Assembly: GCF_002926065.1 (NCBI RefSeq)
Contig: NZ_PREZ01000001.1
Coordinates: 620,001-684,000 of the forward strand
Length of the DNA stretch: 64,000 nt
Direction: 5' to 3'
From: Jeotgalibacillus proteolyticus
GTDB lineage: Bacteria > Bacillota > Bacilli > Bacillales > Jeotgalibacillaceae
The position numbers were made by a program, and so were the translations under genes. Each line of letters starts with the position of its first letter. Position 1 is the stretch's first letter. The notes beneath the pieces are model-generated. The model saw only the letters and a program-made list of their open reading frames with translations, was not told where the DNA came from and did not search any database. Positions 52,036 through 61,472 of this stretch are shown piece by piece.

Positions 52036-52158
52036 TATTTTGACAATCTGAAGCTGGTGTTTATTTTTAAACGTATTGACTATTTTAGTGTCGTCGCATT
52101 TATTATTTGTATACATGGATACATATTAGAACGTGATTAATTGCACTTTGAAAGCAGC

Positions 52159-52800
52159 TTAACGGCCAAATAGTTGATGTTTTACTGCGTAAAGTGCAGC
52201 CTGTGTACGATCTGCTACTTCAAGCTTGGTAAAAATGTTTGAAATATGTGTTTTAACGGTTTTTTCTGTAATATATAGAGCACCTGCAATTTCTTTATTG
52301 CTCTTCCCTTTTGTCAGCTCGATCAGTACGTCTTTTTCACGTCTTGTCAGCTTATGTACTTCATGTGGAAATGGATCGCTTTTATTAATGCGTGTAAGCA
52401 GATGGCTCGTAGCTTTAGGGTGAAGTGTGTTCTCCCCTTTGATCAGCCTTCTGATCGAGAGCACCAGCTCGTCAGGTTCAATATCCTTCAGCTGATAGCC
52501 CGCTGCCCCTGCTTCAATTGCTGGAATCACATGATCCTGGTCTGAAAAGCTCGTCAGCATCATAATTTCTGTTTTTGGAAGACACTGCTTAATTTCACGT
52601 GTTGCCTGAATGCCGTCCATTACAGGCATAATAAGATCCATCAGGACAACATCCGGCTGAAGCTCTTTTACTAATGTGACCGCCTCAAGCCCGTTTTTAG
52701 CCTCCCCGACAATCTCGATATCCTCTTGCGTTTTTAAAAAGAAGATCAGCCCTCTTCTGACTACATGATGATCGTCAGCAATTAAGAGACGTATACTCAT
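52159..52800 (-). CDS. yhcZ: Response regulator YhcZ, NarL family
   Basis: 213 residues: receiver domain with LLIADDHH, phospho-acceptor in VVLMDLIMPVMDG (about 54) and lysine of GYQLKD; LuxR-type DNA-binding domain with LTRREKDVLIELTKGKSN and ITEKTVKTHISNIF (about 147-205). Partner of the GAF kinase encoded 11 bp upstream. Best match is YhcZ; target genes unknown. Confidence 0.88.
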   Translation of the reverse strand: MSIRLLIADDHHVVRRGLIFFLKTQEDIEIVGEAKNGLEAVTLVKELQPDVVLMDLIMPVMDGIQATREIKQCLPKTEIMMLTSFSDQDHVIPAIEAGAAGYQLKDIEPDELVLSIRRLIKGENTLHPKATSHLLTRINKSDPFPHEVHKLTRREKDVLIELTKGKSNKEIAGALYITEKTVKTHISNIFTKLEVADRTQAALYAVKHQLFGR

Positions 52801-52811
52801 ATCCGCTCCTC

Positions 52812-53930
52812 CTAAAATGGAATTTCTGCTTTAATTACGGTTCCTTTTCCGGGGCTGCTTTTAATCATAAATTCTCCTCCGGCTAATTCTACCCGCTCCC
52901 GCATGCTCTTTACTCCAACAGAGGGGAGAGCCTTTAAATGCTTTGTGTTAAATCCGCAGCCTTTATCCTCAATGCTCATTGATATCCGGTCTGATGCTGT
53001 TGAGATACTAATTGTAACTTCGTCTGCGGCGGCATGTCTTTTGCAATTTGTCAGCGCTTCCTGGGCAACCCTGAAGATCGTTTCTTCCACTTTGGATGGA
53101 AGGGCTGCGACGCCATTTTGATTAAAGTTTATTTTAAGCCCCAGTATCTCGCCGTAGCCATTTACGGCTTCTTTAATCCCGCCTTCAAGCCCCTTTGGCC
53201 GTAGCTGCCAGATTAGCGCTCTCATTTCTGTCAAGGCCTCCTGAGCAAGTGACTGGAGGCCGTGGAAGGTTTCCTTTACTTCCTGCTGATCGGTCATTTC
53301 CGCTCCTCCCCTTGCTGTAAGGGTAATGGAAAAGAGAAGCTGATTCACTGAGTCATGTAAGTCCCTTGCAAGTCTGTTCCGCTCCTGGATAAGAGCTACT
53401 TCCTGTTCTTTTTTTGTAAGCTGTATCCGTTTAATCGCAGAGCCGATTTGAAAGGCAGCTGATTCTAACAATATAAGCTCCTGTTCAGTGAATTTCTTTC
53501 TGCCTGGTGTTGCTACATTAAGAAGGCCAAAACGCTCAGTACCTGACTGCAGCGTAACCGTTGCATGATGCGTAATCCCATCTGTACCTTCATGCTTTTT
53601 ATCAATCGCATTTACAATTCGCTTACACTCTAATATATTGGAAGCTTTTTCAAGCTCTCCTCTTTTATACTTATTTACACACCAGCAGCCCCCTGCTCTC
53701 ATGGCATGACAGTCATCTTCATTCAGGGCTTTTGGCAGATTGCTCTGTGCGAGCAGAGCATGCCTGCCGTTTTCACCAATAAAGAAAATCCAGCCGGTTT
53801 GAAAGTCGGTCCCTTTTAAAAGCTGGGACAAAGCACCCTGCAGCATGGATTCCAGTTCTGTTTCTTCATTTAAAAATTCAGCAATTTGTTTTAAAATCAG
53901 TACGTCTGACGAACTGTTCAACCTGTTCAC
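52812..53930 (-). CDS. yhcY: GAF-domain sensor kinase YhcY
   Basis: 372 residues without membrane helices, hence cytosolic. GAF domain about 20-175, with cysteines in CHAMRAGGCWCVNKY and CKRIVNA that may bind a metal or cofactor. HisKA_3 histidine in RLARDLHDSVNQLLFSI (about 190), ATPase N box FRVAQEALTNCKRHA and G box EDKGCGFN. The frame starts with GTG at 53930; TTG 53921 is better spaced from AAGGGGTGA. Matches YhcY along its length, including the CWCV motif. Confidence 0.88.
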   Translation of the reverse strand: MNRLNSSSDVLILKQIAEFLNEETELESMLQGALSQLLKGTDFQTGWIFFIGENGRHALLAQSNLPKALNEDDCHAMRAGGCWCVNKYKRGELEKASNILECKRIVNAIDKKHEGTDGITHHATVTLQSGTERFGLLNVATPGRKKFTEQELILLESAAFQIGSAIKRIQLTKKEQEVALIQERNRLARDLHDSVNQLLFSITLTARGGAEMTDQQEVKETFHGLQSLAQEALTEMRALIWQLRPKGLEGGIKEAVNGYGEILGLKINFNQNGVAALPSKVEETIFRVAQEALTNCKRHAAADEVTISISTASDRISMSIEDKGCGFNTKHLKALPSVGVKSMRERVELAGGEFMIKSSPGKGTVIKAEIPF

Positions 53931-54013
53931 CCCTTATCCCATTCTCAGTATACTCGATCAGACTCCGCTTTGCATTCTCCTATTGATGGAGTGGGATCTA
54001 CGACTTTTGCATG

Positions 54014-54047
54014 AAAAAACACAGCCCTGAAAGCGGGCTGTGCTGAG
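54014..54047 (-). terminator. pgcA terminator
   Basis: Minus strand CAGCACAGCCCGC-tttc-aGGGCTGTGTTTTTTC. Confidence 0.85.
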
Positions 54048-54049
54048 TT

Positions 54050-55780
54050 TTACATAACAGTATGAACTTTATCCATAAATGCCTGTTTAATGTCAGATAG
54101 CTTCTTTTCACTATCCTCAAGACTTTTACCGATGACACTGAAATAAAATTTAACCTTTGGCTCAGTGCCGCTTGGCCGAACACATACCCAGGAGCCATCC
54201 TCTAAGAAGTATTTCAAAACATTTGATGCAGGCAGATGGATATCCTCTTCTACTCCTTTATCCGTAAGCAGGCGCTTGGACGTTCCGTAATCCTCCTGCG
54301 AGTAAACCGAGAGCCCGGCCACTTCACGGATCGGATGCTCGCGGAAGGCTGTCAGGATGGACTGGATTTTATCAGCTCCGTCTTTTCCTTTGAGCGTTAG
54401 AGACTCAAGCCCTTCACGGTAATACCCATGCTGATCAAATAAATCAATTAATACCTGGTATAAGGTTTTCCCCTGCTGCTTGTGGAATGCTGCTGCTTCA
54501 ACAGCCAGCAATGCAGCCTGTACAGCATCTTTATCGCGGGCAAAGTCTTTAATTAAATAGCCATAGCTTTCCTCGTAGCCAAATAAAAATGTATGCTCGC
54601 CGGTAGCTTCATAGTTTTTAATTTTTTCACCGATAAATTTAAAGCCGGTCAGAACGTCCTCTGTTGTAGCTCCGTAATGCTCGGCAATTTTACGGCCAAT
54701 CTCTGACGTAACGATTGTCTTAAATACTCTTCCGTTTTCTGGAATGCTGCCCTTTTCCTTCTTTCTTCCGAGAAGATAGTCAAGTAAGATAGCGCCTGTC
54801 TGGTTACCTGTTAATAAAACATACTCATCATCAGGTCCTTTTACCGCAAGTCCTAAACGGTCACCATCTGGGTCAGCTGTAATCAGGAGGTCTGCACCAA
54901 TTTCTTTTCCATCACGGATCGCATATTCAAAGGCACCAGGCTCTTCAGGGTTTGGCGATGCGACTGTAGGAAACTCGGAATCAGGCTGCTCCTGTTCTTT
55001 TACGATATGAATATTTTCATAGCCTAATGCTTTAAGGCCTCTTTGAACCATTTCATTTGAAGCGCCATGAAGTGGAGAAAAAACAACTTTAAGATCCGTT
55101 TCCTTTGCCAGCTGCGGCTTTTCAGAAACTGTAATGAGATGCTCCACATACGAATCATCCACTTTATCGGATATCATTTGAATTAAGCCTGACTCTTTGT
55201 ATTCCTCAACAGAGCCAACCTGAATATCAAGCTCATTATCAATCGCATTTATTTCTTCAATAACAGCGTCAGCATCTTCAAGATTAAGCTGGGCACCGTC
55301 TTCTCCGTATACTTTAAATCCATTGTACTCAGGCGGATTATGACTGGCAGTAATCATTCCTCCCATAAACGTATGTAACGATCGGACTGCAAATGATAAT
55401 TCAGGTGTAGACCTGAGTGATTCAAACACATAAGTTTGAATGCCATGTGAGGCTAGTGTCCGCGCAATTTCCATTGCAAATTCAGGAGATTTTCTTCTGC
55501 AGTCATAAGCCAGTACGACACCGCGTGAAACAGCATCTTCTCCATTTTTTACAATATAACGGCCAAGTCCTTCAGCAGCTTTTCTTACGGTATAAAGATT
55601 CATGCGGTTCGTTCCTGCGCCAATTTCCCCGCGCATGCCTCCAGTACCAAACTCCAAATTTTTATAAAAGGCATCTTCTTTCCCTTTCTCATTGTCTTTC
55701 ATTTGCTGAAGCTCAGAAAAAACCTCTTCATCCAACTGGTCAAAAGAAAACCACTTTTCATACGATACCTGATAGCTCAT
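54050..55780 (-). CDS. pgcA: Alpha-phosphoglucomutase PgcA
   Basis: Interconverts glucose 6-phosphate and glucose 1-phosphate, feeding UDP-glucose for glycolipids, wall teichoic acid and trehalose/glycogen. Four-domain family landmarks: catalytic serine in [18 protein letters not shown] (about 138-155), metal loop ADPDGDRLG (about 301-309), GYEESYGYL (about 400) and phosphate-binding [12 protein letters not shown] (about 547). 576 residues. GGGAGG seven bases before ATG 55780 sets the start. Confidence 0.94.
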   Translation of the reverse strand: MSYQVSYEKWFSFDQLDEEVFSELQQMKDNEKGKEDAFYKNLEFGTGGMRGEIGAGTNRMNLYTVRKAAEGLGRYIVKNGEDAVSRGVVLAYDCRRKSPEFAMEIARTLASHGIQTYVFESLRSTPELSFAVRSLHTFMGGMITASHNPPEYNGFKVYGEDGAQLNLEDADAVIEEINAIDNELDIQVGSVEEYKESGLIQMISDKVDDSYVEHLITVSEKPQLAKETDLKVVFSPLHGASNEMVQRGLKALGYENIHIVKEQEQPDSEFPTVASPNPEEPGAFEYAIRDGKEIGADLLITADPDGDRLGLAVKGPDDEYVLLTGNQTGAILLDYLLGRKKEKGSIPENGRVFKTIVTSEIGRKIAEHYGATTEDVLTGFKFIGEKIKNYEATGEHTFLFGYEESYGYLIKDFARDKDAVQAALLAVEAAAFHKQQGKTLYQVLIDLFDQHGYYREGLESLTLKGKDGADKIQSILTAFREHPIREVAGLSVYSQEDYGTSKRLLTDKGVEEDIHLPASNVLKYFLEDGSWVCVRPSGTEPKVKFYFSVIGKSLEDSEKKLSDIKQAFMDKVHTVM

Positions 55781-55902
55781 ACTGTTCCCTCCCATGGATT
55801 GACTAAGGACATGCCTTAACTCTATTGTAACATGATCCCAATTAAGAGTTTATTGAGAACTTTCAAACCTTACATTTTTTTAAAATTAAAAAGAAATATG
55901 TA

Positions 55903-55946
55903 AGGCTCATTGTCCCATGCTTTCGCACAGATGACGATGAGCCTGT
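55903..55946 (-). terminator. Hairpin between yhcX and pgcA, probable terminator
   Basis: GGCTCATTGTC (55905-55915) pairs with GACGATGAGCC (55934-55944). On the minus strand the T-run begins only after several bases (TTACATATTTCTTTTT), so termination may be partial. Confidence 0.5.
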
Positions 55947-55953
55947 CCTGCAA

Positions 55954-57495
55954 TTATTTTTTATAATTTATGTCGTAAATATCGTGTCTTCTGTCTTTAA
56001 GCTGACGCACGGTGCCGCTTTGGCGCTGACGGCGGAGAATTTCTAAATCAACATCACCGATCATCACCATTTCAAGGTTTGGATCGGTTTCCCCAACAAT
56101 CCCATCACGTGCAAATTCAAAATCAGATGGAGCAAAAATCCCTGACTGAGCATATTGAATATCCATATTTTCCGTTTCAGGAAGATTTCCTACTGTTCCT
56201 GATATGACGGTGTAAATCTGGTTTTCAACCGCACGCGCCTGTGAGCAGTAACGAACGCGCAGGTAGCCCTGACGATCTTCTGTACAGAAAGGAGTAAAGA
56301 TAATTTTTGCTCCCTTGTCAGTAGCAATTCGCGCAAGCTCAGGAAATTCAATGTCATAGCAGATCTGGATCGCAATTTTGCCGCAGTCCGTATCAAATAC
56401 ACGCACTTCATCGCCTGCGCTGATTCCCCACCATTTTCGTTCATTTGGAGTAATGTGAATCTTGTACTGCTTTTCGATTGTGCCGTCTCTGCGGAATAAA
56501 TATGCGATATTATAAATCTCATCGTCGTCTTCTTTTACAAAATGAGATCCGCCAATAATGTTGACATTATAGCGTACAGCTAGATCAGTAAATAGCTCGA
56601 TGTAATCCTCAGTATAGTCAGTTAATTTCCGCACAGCCATGCTTGGTGACTTCTCATTTAAAAAGGACATTAGCTGTGTGGTAAAGATTTCTGGGAACAC
56701 AACAAAATCAGAATGCGCATCAGAGGCAACATCTGTGAAATATTCAACTTGATTTGCAAAATCCGTAAATGAATCAATTTGGCGCATCATATATTGCACC
56801 ACACAAATGCGCACTGGGTGGCTTGTTTTAAAGTGGCGCTTGGAATTTGGTCTGTAATCGACATTATTCCATTCCATCAGGGTCGCATATTTATTGGACT
56901 GCTTATCATCAGGAAGATAGTTAGGGTTGATTCTCATAAGCGTAAATCCGTTTAAAAGCTGAAATGAAAGAACCGGGTCATACACTTTATGCATTCTTAC
57001 AGCATCTACATAATCCCTTGGTGTCATATCATCTGAATGCTTATGATAATTTGGAATTCTGCCGCCGATAATAATGCTCTTTAAGTTATACTCGCGGGCT
57101 AATTCCCGTCTTGCTTCATAAAGCCGGTGTCCGACCTTCATTCGGCGGTAGTCCGGGTGAACCATCACTTCAATTCCATACAAATTGTAGCCGTCAGGGT
57201 TATGGTTCGTGATATATCCTTCATCGGTTACATCATCCCATGTATGGCGGTCATCGTACTCATCAAAGTTGATGATTAAGCTTGAACAGGAGCCGATAAT
57301 TTCTCCATCAAGCTCTGCTACAAGCTGGCCATCCGGGAAAATATCAAGATGGCTTTCAAGCTGCTCTACCTTCCACGGCTCCATACCTGGAAAACACAGG
57401 CGCTGCATGGCAATAATTTTTTCTATATCCGGATGAATCATCGCACGGATGATCATCTTTTTTTCAAATTGAGACAAATCTAATTTCTCTGACAT
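55954..57495 (-). CDS. yhcX: GNAT-nitrilase fusion protein YhcX
   Basis: 513 residues, identical in length to B. subtilis YhcX. N-terminal GNAT acetyltransferase-like domain (about 15-215; VMVHPDYRRMKVGHRLYEAR acetyl-CoA loop) followed by a carbon-nitrogen hydrolase domain (about 225-500) with the Glu-Lys-Cys triad in VFPEIF, KIHITPNERKWWG and IQICYDIEFPELA. Likely an amidase; YhcX has been linked to indole-type amide hydrolysis but I treat substrate as open. AAGGAGTGAAG sets ATG 57495. Confidence 0.88.
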   Translation of the reverse strand: MSEKLDLSQFEKKMIIRAMIHPDIEKIIAMQRLCFPGMEPWKVEQLESHLDIFPDGQLVAELDGEIIGSCSSLIINFDEYDDRHTWDDVTDEGYITNHNPDGYNLYGIEVMVHPDYRRMKVGHRLYEARRELAREYNLKSIIIGGRIPNYHKHSDDMTPRDYVDAVRMHKVYDPVLSFQLLNGFTLMRINPNYLPDDKQSNKYATLMEWNNVDYRPNSKRHFKTSHPVRICVVQYMMRQIDSFTDFANQVEYFTDVASDAHSDFVVFPEIFTTQLMSFLNEKSPSMAVRKLTDYTEDYIELFTDLAVRYNVNIIGGSHFVKEDDDEIYNIAYLFRRDGTIEKQYKIHITPNERKWWGISAGDEVRVFDTDCGKIAIQICYDIEFPELARIATDKGAKIIFTPFCTEDRQGYLRVRYCSQARAVENQIYTVISGTVGNLPETENMDIQYAQSGIFAPSDFEFARDGIVGETDPNLEMVMIGDVDLEILRRQRQSGTVRQLKDRRHDIYDINYKK

Positions 57496-57827
57496 TTGCT
57501 TCACTCCTTCACAACGAGTCATTTCCCCTTTATTCAGAGGAAATAAACGCATTTAAACCCTTCTATATTATAGCGGCTGCATTCCTTCTTGAAAATGTTT
57601 AAGCCTGTAATTTTCCTCTCTCTCTATCTTGTCCTGAATTCACACCAAATTTCAGGAGTAGGACGAAAAAAATAAACGTGTATTCTACAAGTTAATGCCA
57701 AATTATCGACATATCCCAAAAGAAATTTTCAGCAATAGGAGTTGTCTGCTTGTTTTATAGGTAAGAACCTTTTACAATTTTCATGACTGATGGTTTAACG
57801 TAAGTTAAATAAGAAAGAGGCGACTTG

Positions 57828-58256
57828 ATGATAAAACGTATTGAAAATAAGCTATTCGCAGCCTGGGCAACATCCTTTTTAGCAACGATGGGCTCTCTTT
57901 ATTTTTCGGAAATAAGAGGTTACACCCCTTGTGATCTTTGCTGGTATCAGCGGATCTTTATGTATCCAATCGTTCTTTTACTGGGTGCAGCGATTGTAAA
58001 AAAAGATGCAAAAGCAGCTTTGTATTCAGCTGTTCTATCCGGTGTGGGCGGGCTTGTCTCCATTTACCACTACAGCATTCAAAAGCTTGATTTTTTGTCT
58101 GACAGTGCGCCTGCCTGCGGATTGGTGCCCTGCACAGGACAATATATAAACTGGCTCGGTTTTATTACGATCCCGTTTTTAGCATTAACCGCATTTATTA
58201 TTATTTTTGTACTTAGCTTATCAATTTTGAAAGATCTGAAGGGAGAACGATCATAA
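57828..58256 (+). CDS. bdbC: Thiol-disulfide oxidoreductase BdbC (DsbB-like)
   Basis: Membrane quinone-linked enzyme that reoxidises an extracytoplasmic thiol oxidase. Four helices in 142 residues; first cysteine pair in PCDLCWYQR (about 35-43), second pair in ACGLVPCTGQYI (about 98-109). The ATG at 57828 follows AGAGGCGA. It abuts the next gene, so the two form a pair. In B. subtilis BdbC supports competence and exported disulfides. Confidence 0.9.
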   Translation: MIKRIENKLFAAWATSFLATMGSLYFSEIRGYTPCDLCWYQRIFMYPIVLLLGAAIVKKDAKAALYSAVLSGVGGLVSIYHYSIQKLDFLSDSAPACGLVPCTGQYINWLGFITIPFLALTAFIIIFVLSLSILKDLKGERS

Positions 58257-58724
58257 ATGAAAAAGATTTTAATCTTTGGCGGTATTATCGTCCTTATTTT
58301 TGCGGCAATTGCCATCGTAACCAATATGCAAAACGCTTCAAAGGTTGAGGATAACCCTTACGGAAAAGAAGATCTTCGCCAGTCAACCATCGACCTTCTT
58401 GACAACCCGAATTACGCTAATCAGGTAACGCCTGACGAGCTTGATGAAAGAATTGCGAGCGGGGAGCCGACAACGGTTTACTTCTTCAGTCCGGAATGCG
58501 AGCATTGTCTTCGCACTACTCCAATGCTAGCACCTTTAGCCGAGGATATGGATGTTGATATGGTCCAGCTGAACCTGATTGAATTTAATGAGTGGGCTAA
58601 ATATAATATCCAGAGTACTCCAACACTGGTTCATTTCGAAGATGGACAGGCAGTAGATGGGATTGTTGGAGCAGCAAGTGAAAGCGATTATGAGGATTTC
58701 TTTAATCGTAATGTTTTAAACTAA
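58257..58724 (+). CDS. Membrane-anchored thioredoxin-like oxidoreductase (BdbA/BdbD-type partner)
   Basis: 155 residues: N-terminal signal anchor (about 3-22, ILIFGGIIVLIFAAIAIV) then a thioredoxin fold outside the membrane with the active site FFSPECEHCLRTTP (CEHC, about 80-85) and the cis-proline in IQSTPTLVHFEDG. The ATG follows the bdbC stop with no gap, so translation is coupled. Likely substrate of BdbC; shorter than BdbD (222) and lacking the DsbA helical insert. Confidence 0.85.
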   Translation: MKKILIFGGIIVLIFAAIAIVTNMQNASKVEDNPYGKEDLRQSTIDLLDNPNYANQVTPDELDERIASGEPTTVYFFSPECEHCLRTTPMLAPLAEDMDVDMVQLNLIEFNEWAKYNIQSTPTLVHFEDGQAVDGIVGAASESDYEDFFNRNVLN

Positions 58725-58771
58725 CTATTTTTTCATGATGTCAGTCTGGGACATAACTAAATTTTTAAACC

Positions 58772-58899
58772 TGAGGTGAACGAAGCGGAAGGTGGCGACT
58801 CCTGCGGGAAGAAGCGGGAGCTTGAGATCCACTTGCGTTAGCAAGTTAGCTCAAGCCCCGCCCCGCGGAAAGCGTCCGCCTGAAGCGCAGCGAACCGGG
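58772..58899. repeat. Dispersed palindromic element, type 1 (full copy)
   Basis: CTGAGGTGAACGAAGCGG ... AAGCGCAGCGAACCGGG, same orientation as the copies at 4867 and 37689, with central hairpin ACTTGC-gtta-GCAAGT. Preceded by CTGGGACATAAC like the 37689 copy. It lies 32 bases before the start codon of the pseudouridine synthase gene, so probably within that gene's leader or the tail of the bdbC pair. Confidence 0.85.
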
Positions 58900-58931
58900 T
58901 CAAGGACAGCATTGCATAAGGAGAAATAATC

Positions 58932-59828
58932 ATGACGAATGAATTTTCGATCAAAATCACTGATAAAATCGCAGGAAAAACCATTGAGCAGGCGCTGAAA
59001 GAGGAATGGAAATTCGGGAAGAAGCTTATTCATGAGTGGCGCATGGAAAAAGCAATTGCTTTAAATGGAGAGCTTGCCCAATGGAAAACGGTTTTAGCCC
59101 AAGGAGACCGCCTGACAATTCGAAACAAGGAAGATCAGCAGACCTACACTCCGGCAAAAATGAATTTAACTATTTTACATGAAGATGAGCATCTGCTTGT
59201 TATAAATAAGCCTCCTTATCTGGATACTCACCCTAATGATCCAGCAGATTCTGGCACCTTAGTTAACGCGGTTGTCTATTACCTTCAGCAAAAAGGCGGA
59301 ACCGGCTATACACAGCCCATTCACAGACTTGACCGCGATACAACAGGTGCAATTTTATTTGCAAAGCACTCGGCCATTAAGCCCCTTCTTGACCGTCTTT
59401 TAGAGCAGCGCATGATCAAGCGCACTTATTGGGCACTGGCGGAAGGGAATGTTACCCCATCCTCTGGCACCATTAATGAACCAATCGGAAATGATCGTCA
59501 CCATAATACGCGGAAAAGAGTTTCTAAAGGAGGTCAGTCAGCCGTTACGCATTTCAAGAAAATCAGCTTTTCTCCTGAAACGAATCAGACTTGGCTTGAA
59601 CTGAATCTAGATACTGGCCGGACCCATCAGATCCGGGTTCATCTGGCACATATAGGGCATCCTTTAGCAGGAGATACTCTATATGGCGGGAAAAAAATAG
59701 CCAGCCAGACGATTCAGGCGCTCCATGCAGCCCGCTTATCTTTTACAAATCCTCTTAGCGGAGAATTCATTGCTGCTGATGCACCAGATCCGGTTTTGCC
59801 TCCGCGCTTTTCCATAAAAAAAGCTTGA
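58932..59828 (+). CDS. yhcT: RluA/RluD-family pseudouridine synthase YhcT
   Basis: 298 residues. The catalytic aspartate lies in PIHRLDRDTTGAILFAKHS (about 131-149); RTHQIRVHLAHIGHPLAGD (about 231-249) is the second family motif. The N-terminal 80 residues form a reduced S4-like domain. Modifies uridine in rRNA or tRNA; the exact position is unknown. AAGGAGA precedes the ATG. A terminator overlaps the last codons. Confidence 0.9.
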   Translation: MTNEFSIKITDKIAGKTIEQALKEEWKFGKKLIHEWRMEKAIALNGELAQWKTVLAQGDRLTIRNKEDQQTYTPAKMNLTILHEDEHLLVINKPPYLDTHPNDPADSGTLVNAVVYYLQQKGGTGYTQPIHRLDRDTTGAILFAKHSAIKPLLDRLLEQRMIKRTYWALAEGNVTPSSGTINEPIGNDRHHNTRKRVSKGGQSAVTHFKKISFSPETNQTWLELNLDTGRTHQIRVHLAHIGHPLAGDTLYGGKKIASQTIQALHAARLSFTNPLSGEFIAADAPDPVLPPRFSIKKA

Positions 59829-59850
59829 GCAAAGGCTCAAGCTTTTTTCT
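59820..59850 (+). terminator. yhcT terminator
   Basis: AAGCTTGAGC-aaag-GCTCAAGCTTTTTT; its 5' arm includes the stop codon region. Confidence 0.9.
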
Positions 59851-59878
59851 ATATACTGACAATAGTTCTACTAATTGT

Positions 59879-60490
59879 TTATTGAGAGCCCTGTTTTACC
59901 CATTCAGTTATTTGAAGCGTACGTCTTGTCTGGTGTTTAACAGCTTCTTCAATATCTTCAAGCATATTGCCGTCCTGATCTACTGTAACACTTGTTCCGT
60001 AAGGATTTCCTCCTGAGGAAAAAGTGACAGGGTCGGTATAGCCGGGTGATGCAATAATCGCTCCCCAATGCATCATCGTTGTGTAAAGGTTCAGGATCGT
60101 CGCTTCCTGTCCGCCATGAGGATTTTGTGCGGAGCTCATTCCGCTTACTACTTTATTTACTAACTTACCGTTAAACCAAAGACCACCTGTCGTATCTAAA
60201 AACTGCCTCATTTGCGCCGGCATGCTTCCGTAGCGTGTAGGTGTACTGAAAATAAAGGCATCCGCCCACTCTAAGTCATGAAGTGTAACATTTGGAACAT
60301 CCTTTGTTTCCTCGTAATGTTTTTTCCAGGCCGGATTAGAAGAAATTGCTTCGTGAGGGGCTGTTTCAGGGGCTTTTAAGACCTTAACCTCAGCACCTGC
60401 CTCTTTAGCTGCTTCCTCTGCCCATCTTGCCATTGTGTAATTAGTTCCAGTAGAGCTGTAGTAAATAATAGCCAATTTAGCATTTGCCAT
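59879..60490 (-). CDS. NAD(P)H:quinone oxidoreductase WrbA-like
   Basis: 203-residue flavodoxin-fold enzyme reducing quinones by two electrons, protecting against redox cycling. FMN phosphate loop YYSSTGTNYTMARW (about 10-23), FSTPTRYGSMPAQMRQFLD (about 80-98) and HGGQEATILNLYTTMMHWG (about 124-142) are WrbA landmarks. AAAGGAGAGA precedes the ATG. First of three flavoprotein genes in 2.3 kb, though on the opposite strand from the other two. Confidence 0.9.
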   Translation of the reverse strand: MANAKLAIIYYSSTGTNYTMARWAEEAAKEAGAEVKVLKAPETAPHEAISSNPAWKKHYEETKDVPNVTLHDLEWADAFIFSTPTRYGSMPAQMRQFLDTTGGLWFNGKLVNKVVSGMSSAQNPHGGQEATILNLYTTMMHWGAIIASPGYTDPVTFSSGGNPYGTSVTVDQDGNMLEDIEEAVKHQTRRTLQITEWVKQGSQ

Positions 60491-60708
60491 TTTCTCATCT
60501 CTCCTTTAATTAAATAGATCTTGTGAACTAAGACATTCTTTACTATAATCCCCCCACATTTAAAAATTAAACAAACCAATCTTCTGCTGTTTCCATATTT
60601 TCAGACTAATTATTTTCAGTCAGTGTTAAATGAATGAATTTAGTTATTCTCACGTATATAATTCAATGTAGGCTTTTTTTTATTTTTATACGAAAGCAGG
60701 CGGTTAAA

Positions 60709-61242
60709 ATGAGTTTGGTGATTATAAGCGGAAGCTCCAGAGAAAACGGGAATACAGAAATTCTGGCGAAGGAAGCGGCCAAAAACTACGATGGGGATGT
60801 TGAGTGGATTTATTTAAGAAATCATACAATCCATCAGATTGTTGATGAGAGGCATTCAGAAAATGGGTTCACCCCTGTAGAGGACGATCATTCTTCGCTG
60901 ATTGAAAAAATGCTTCAGGCAGATAAAGTGCTATTTGCAACACCAGTGTACTGGTACGGGATGAGCGGTTACATGAAAACATTCGTTGACCGGTGGTCAC
61001 AGGCTTTACGGGACCCTGATCTTAATTTTAAACAGCGGATCAAAAATAAACCTGCTTATCTTATCACCTGCGGAGGAGATAAGGTAAATGTAAAAGGCAT
61101 TCCGCTCGTTCTTCAATTTCAGTTGATATGTGAATTTGTTGAGATGGATTTTAAAAATTATTTCATTGGGGAAGCAAAAAGACCTGGAGATATGAATAAT
61201 GAAAAAGAGCAGCTTAGAAGAATTTCTTCTTTTCTCTCCTAA
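60709..61242 (+). CDS. NADPH-dependent FMN reductase / flavodoxin-fold oxidoreductase (YwqN-like)
   Basis: 177 residues. FMN-binding loop SGSSRENGNTEILA (about 6-19), ATPVYWYGMSGYMKTFVDRW (about 80-99) and YLITCGGD (about 120) are typical. The ATG at 60709 follows AGGCGG; the open frame extends to 60634 without a site. It ends beside a shortened palindromic element and a terminator, so is separate from yodC. Substrate may be quinones, iron or chromate. Confidence 0.82.
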   Translation: MSLVIISGSSRENGNTEILAKEAAKNYDGDVEWIYLRNHTIHQIVDERHSENGFTPVEDDHSSLIEKMLQADKVLFATPVYWYGMSGYMKTFVDRWSQALRDPDLNFKQRIKNKPAYLITCGGDKVNVKGIPLVLQFQLICEFVEMDFKNYFIGEAKRPGDMNNEKEQLRRISSFLS

Positions 61243-61275
61243 GCAGCTTTTCCCGGGACATACTAATTTTAAAAA

Positions 61276-61330
61276 TGGGGACTCCTGCGAGATGAAGCGG
61301 AAGCGTCCGCCTGAAGCACAATGAACCGGA
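61276..61330. repeat. Dispersed palindromic element, type 1, with the central hairpin deleted
   Basis: TGGGGACTCCTGCGAGATG joins directly to GCGGAAGCGTCCGCCTGAA and ends AATGAACCGG; the whole GAGCTTGAG ... CAAGCCCCGCC centre seen in full copies is missing. The CGGGACATAC flank precedes it at 61255. Confidence 0.8.
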
Positions 61331-61335
61331 TGAAA

Positions 61336-61371
61336 GATGTTGAGACACTCATTTGTCTCAACATCTTTTTA
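61336..61371 (+). terminator. Terminator at the edge of the short element
   Basis: GATGTTGAGACA (61336-61347) and TGTCTCAACATC (61354-61365) form a perfect 12-bp stem followed by TTTTT. Confidence 0.9.
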
Positions 61372-61415
61372 TATTGAGAAGAAATAAATCCCTTCCTATA
61401 AATCAGTTCAATTTC

Positions 61416-61444
61416 TTGACGCCTTAATTTATCTATACTATATT
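61416..61444 (+). promoter_or_regulatory. Sigma-A promoter of yodC
   Basis: TTGACG (61416-61421), 17-base spacer, TATATT (61439-61444). Transcription should start near 61451, just before the operator. Confidence 0.8.
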
Positions 61445-61457
61445 AAAAGCTGCTTAC

Positions 61458-61472
61458 TACTAACTAAAAGTA
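61458..61472 (+). promoter_or_regulatory. YodB/CatR-type operator of yodC
   Basis: TACT-aactaaa-AGTA fits the TACT-N7-AGTA consensus of the MarR/DUF24 repressors YodB and CatR, which in B. subtilis control yodC and are inactivated by quinones and diamide. It lies directly after the predicted transcription start. Confidence 0.75.

Noticed and set aside
4867-61371. CRISPR-like repeats
   Set aside because: The similar elements are single copies tens of kilobases apart, with no spacer arrays and no cas genes.
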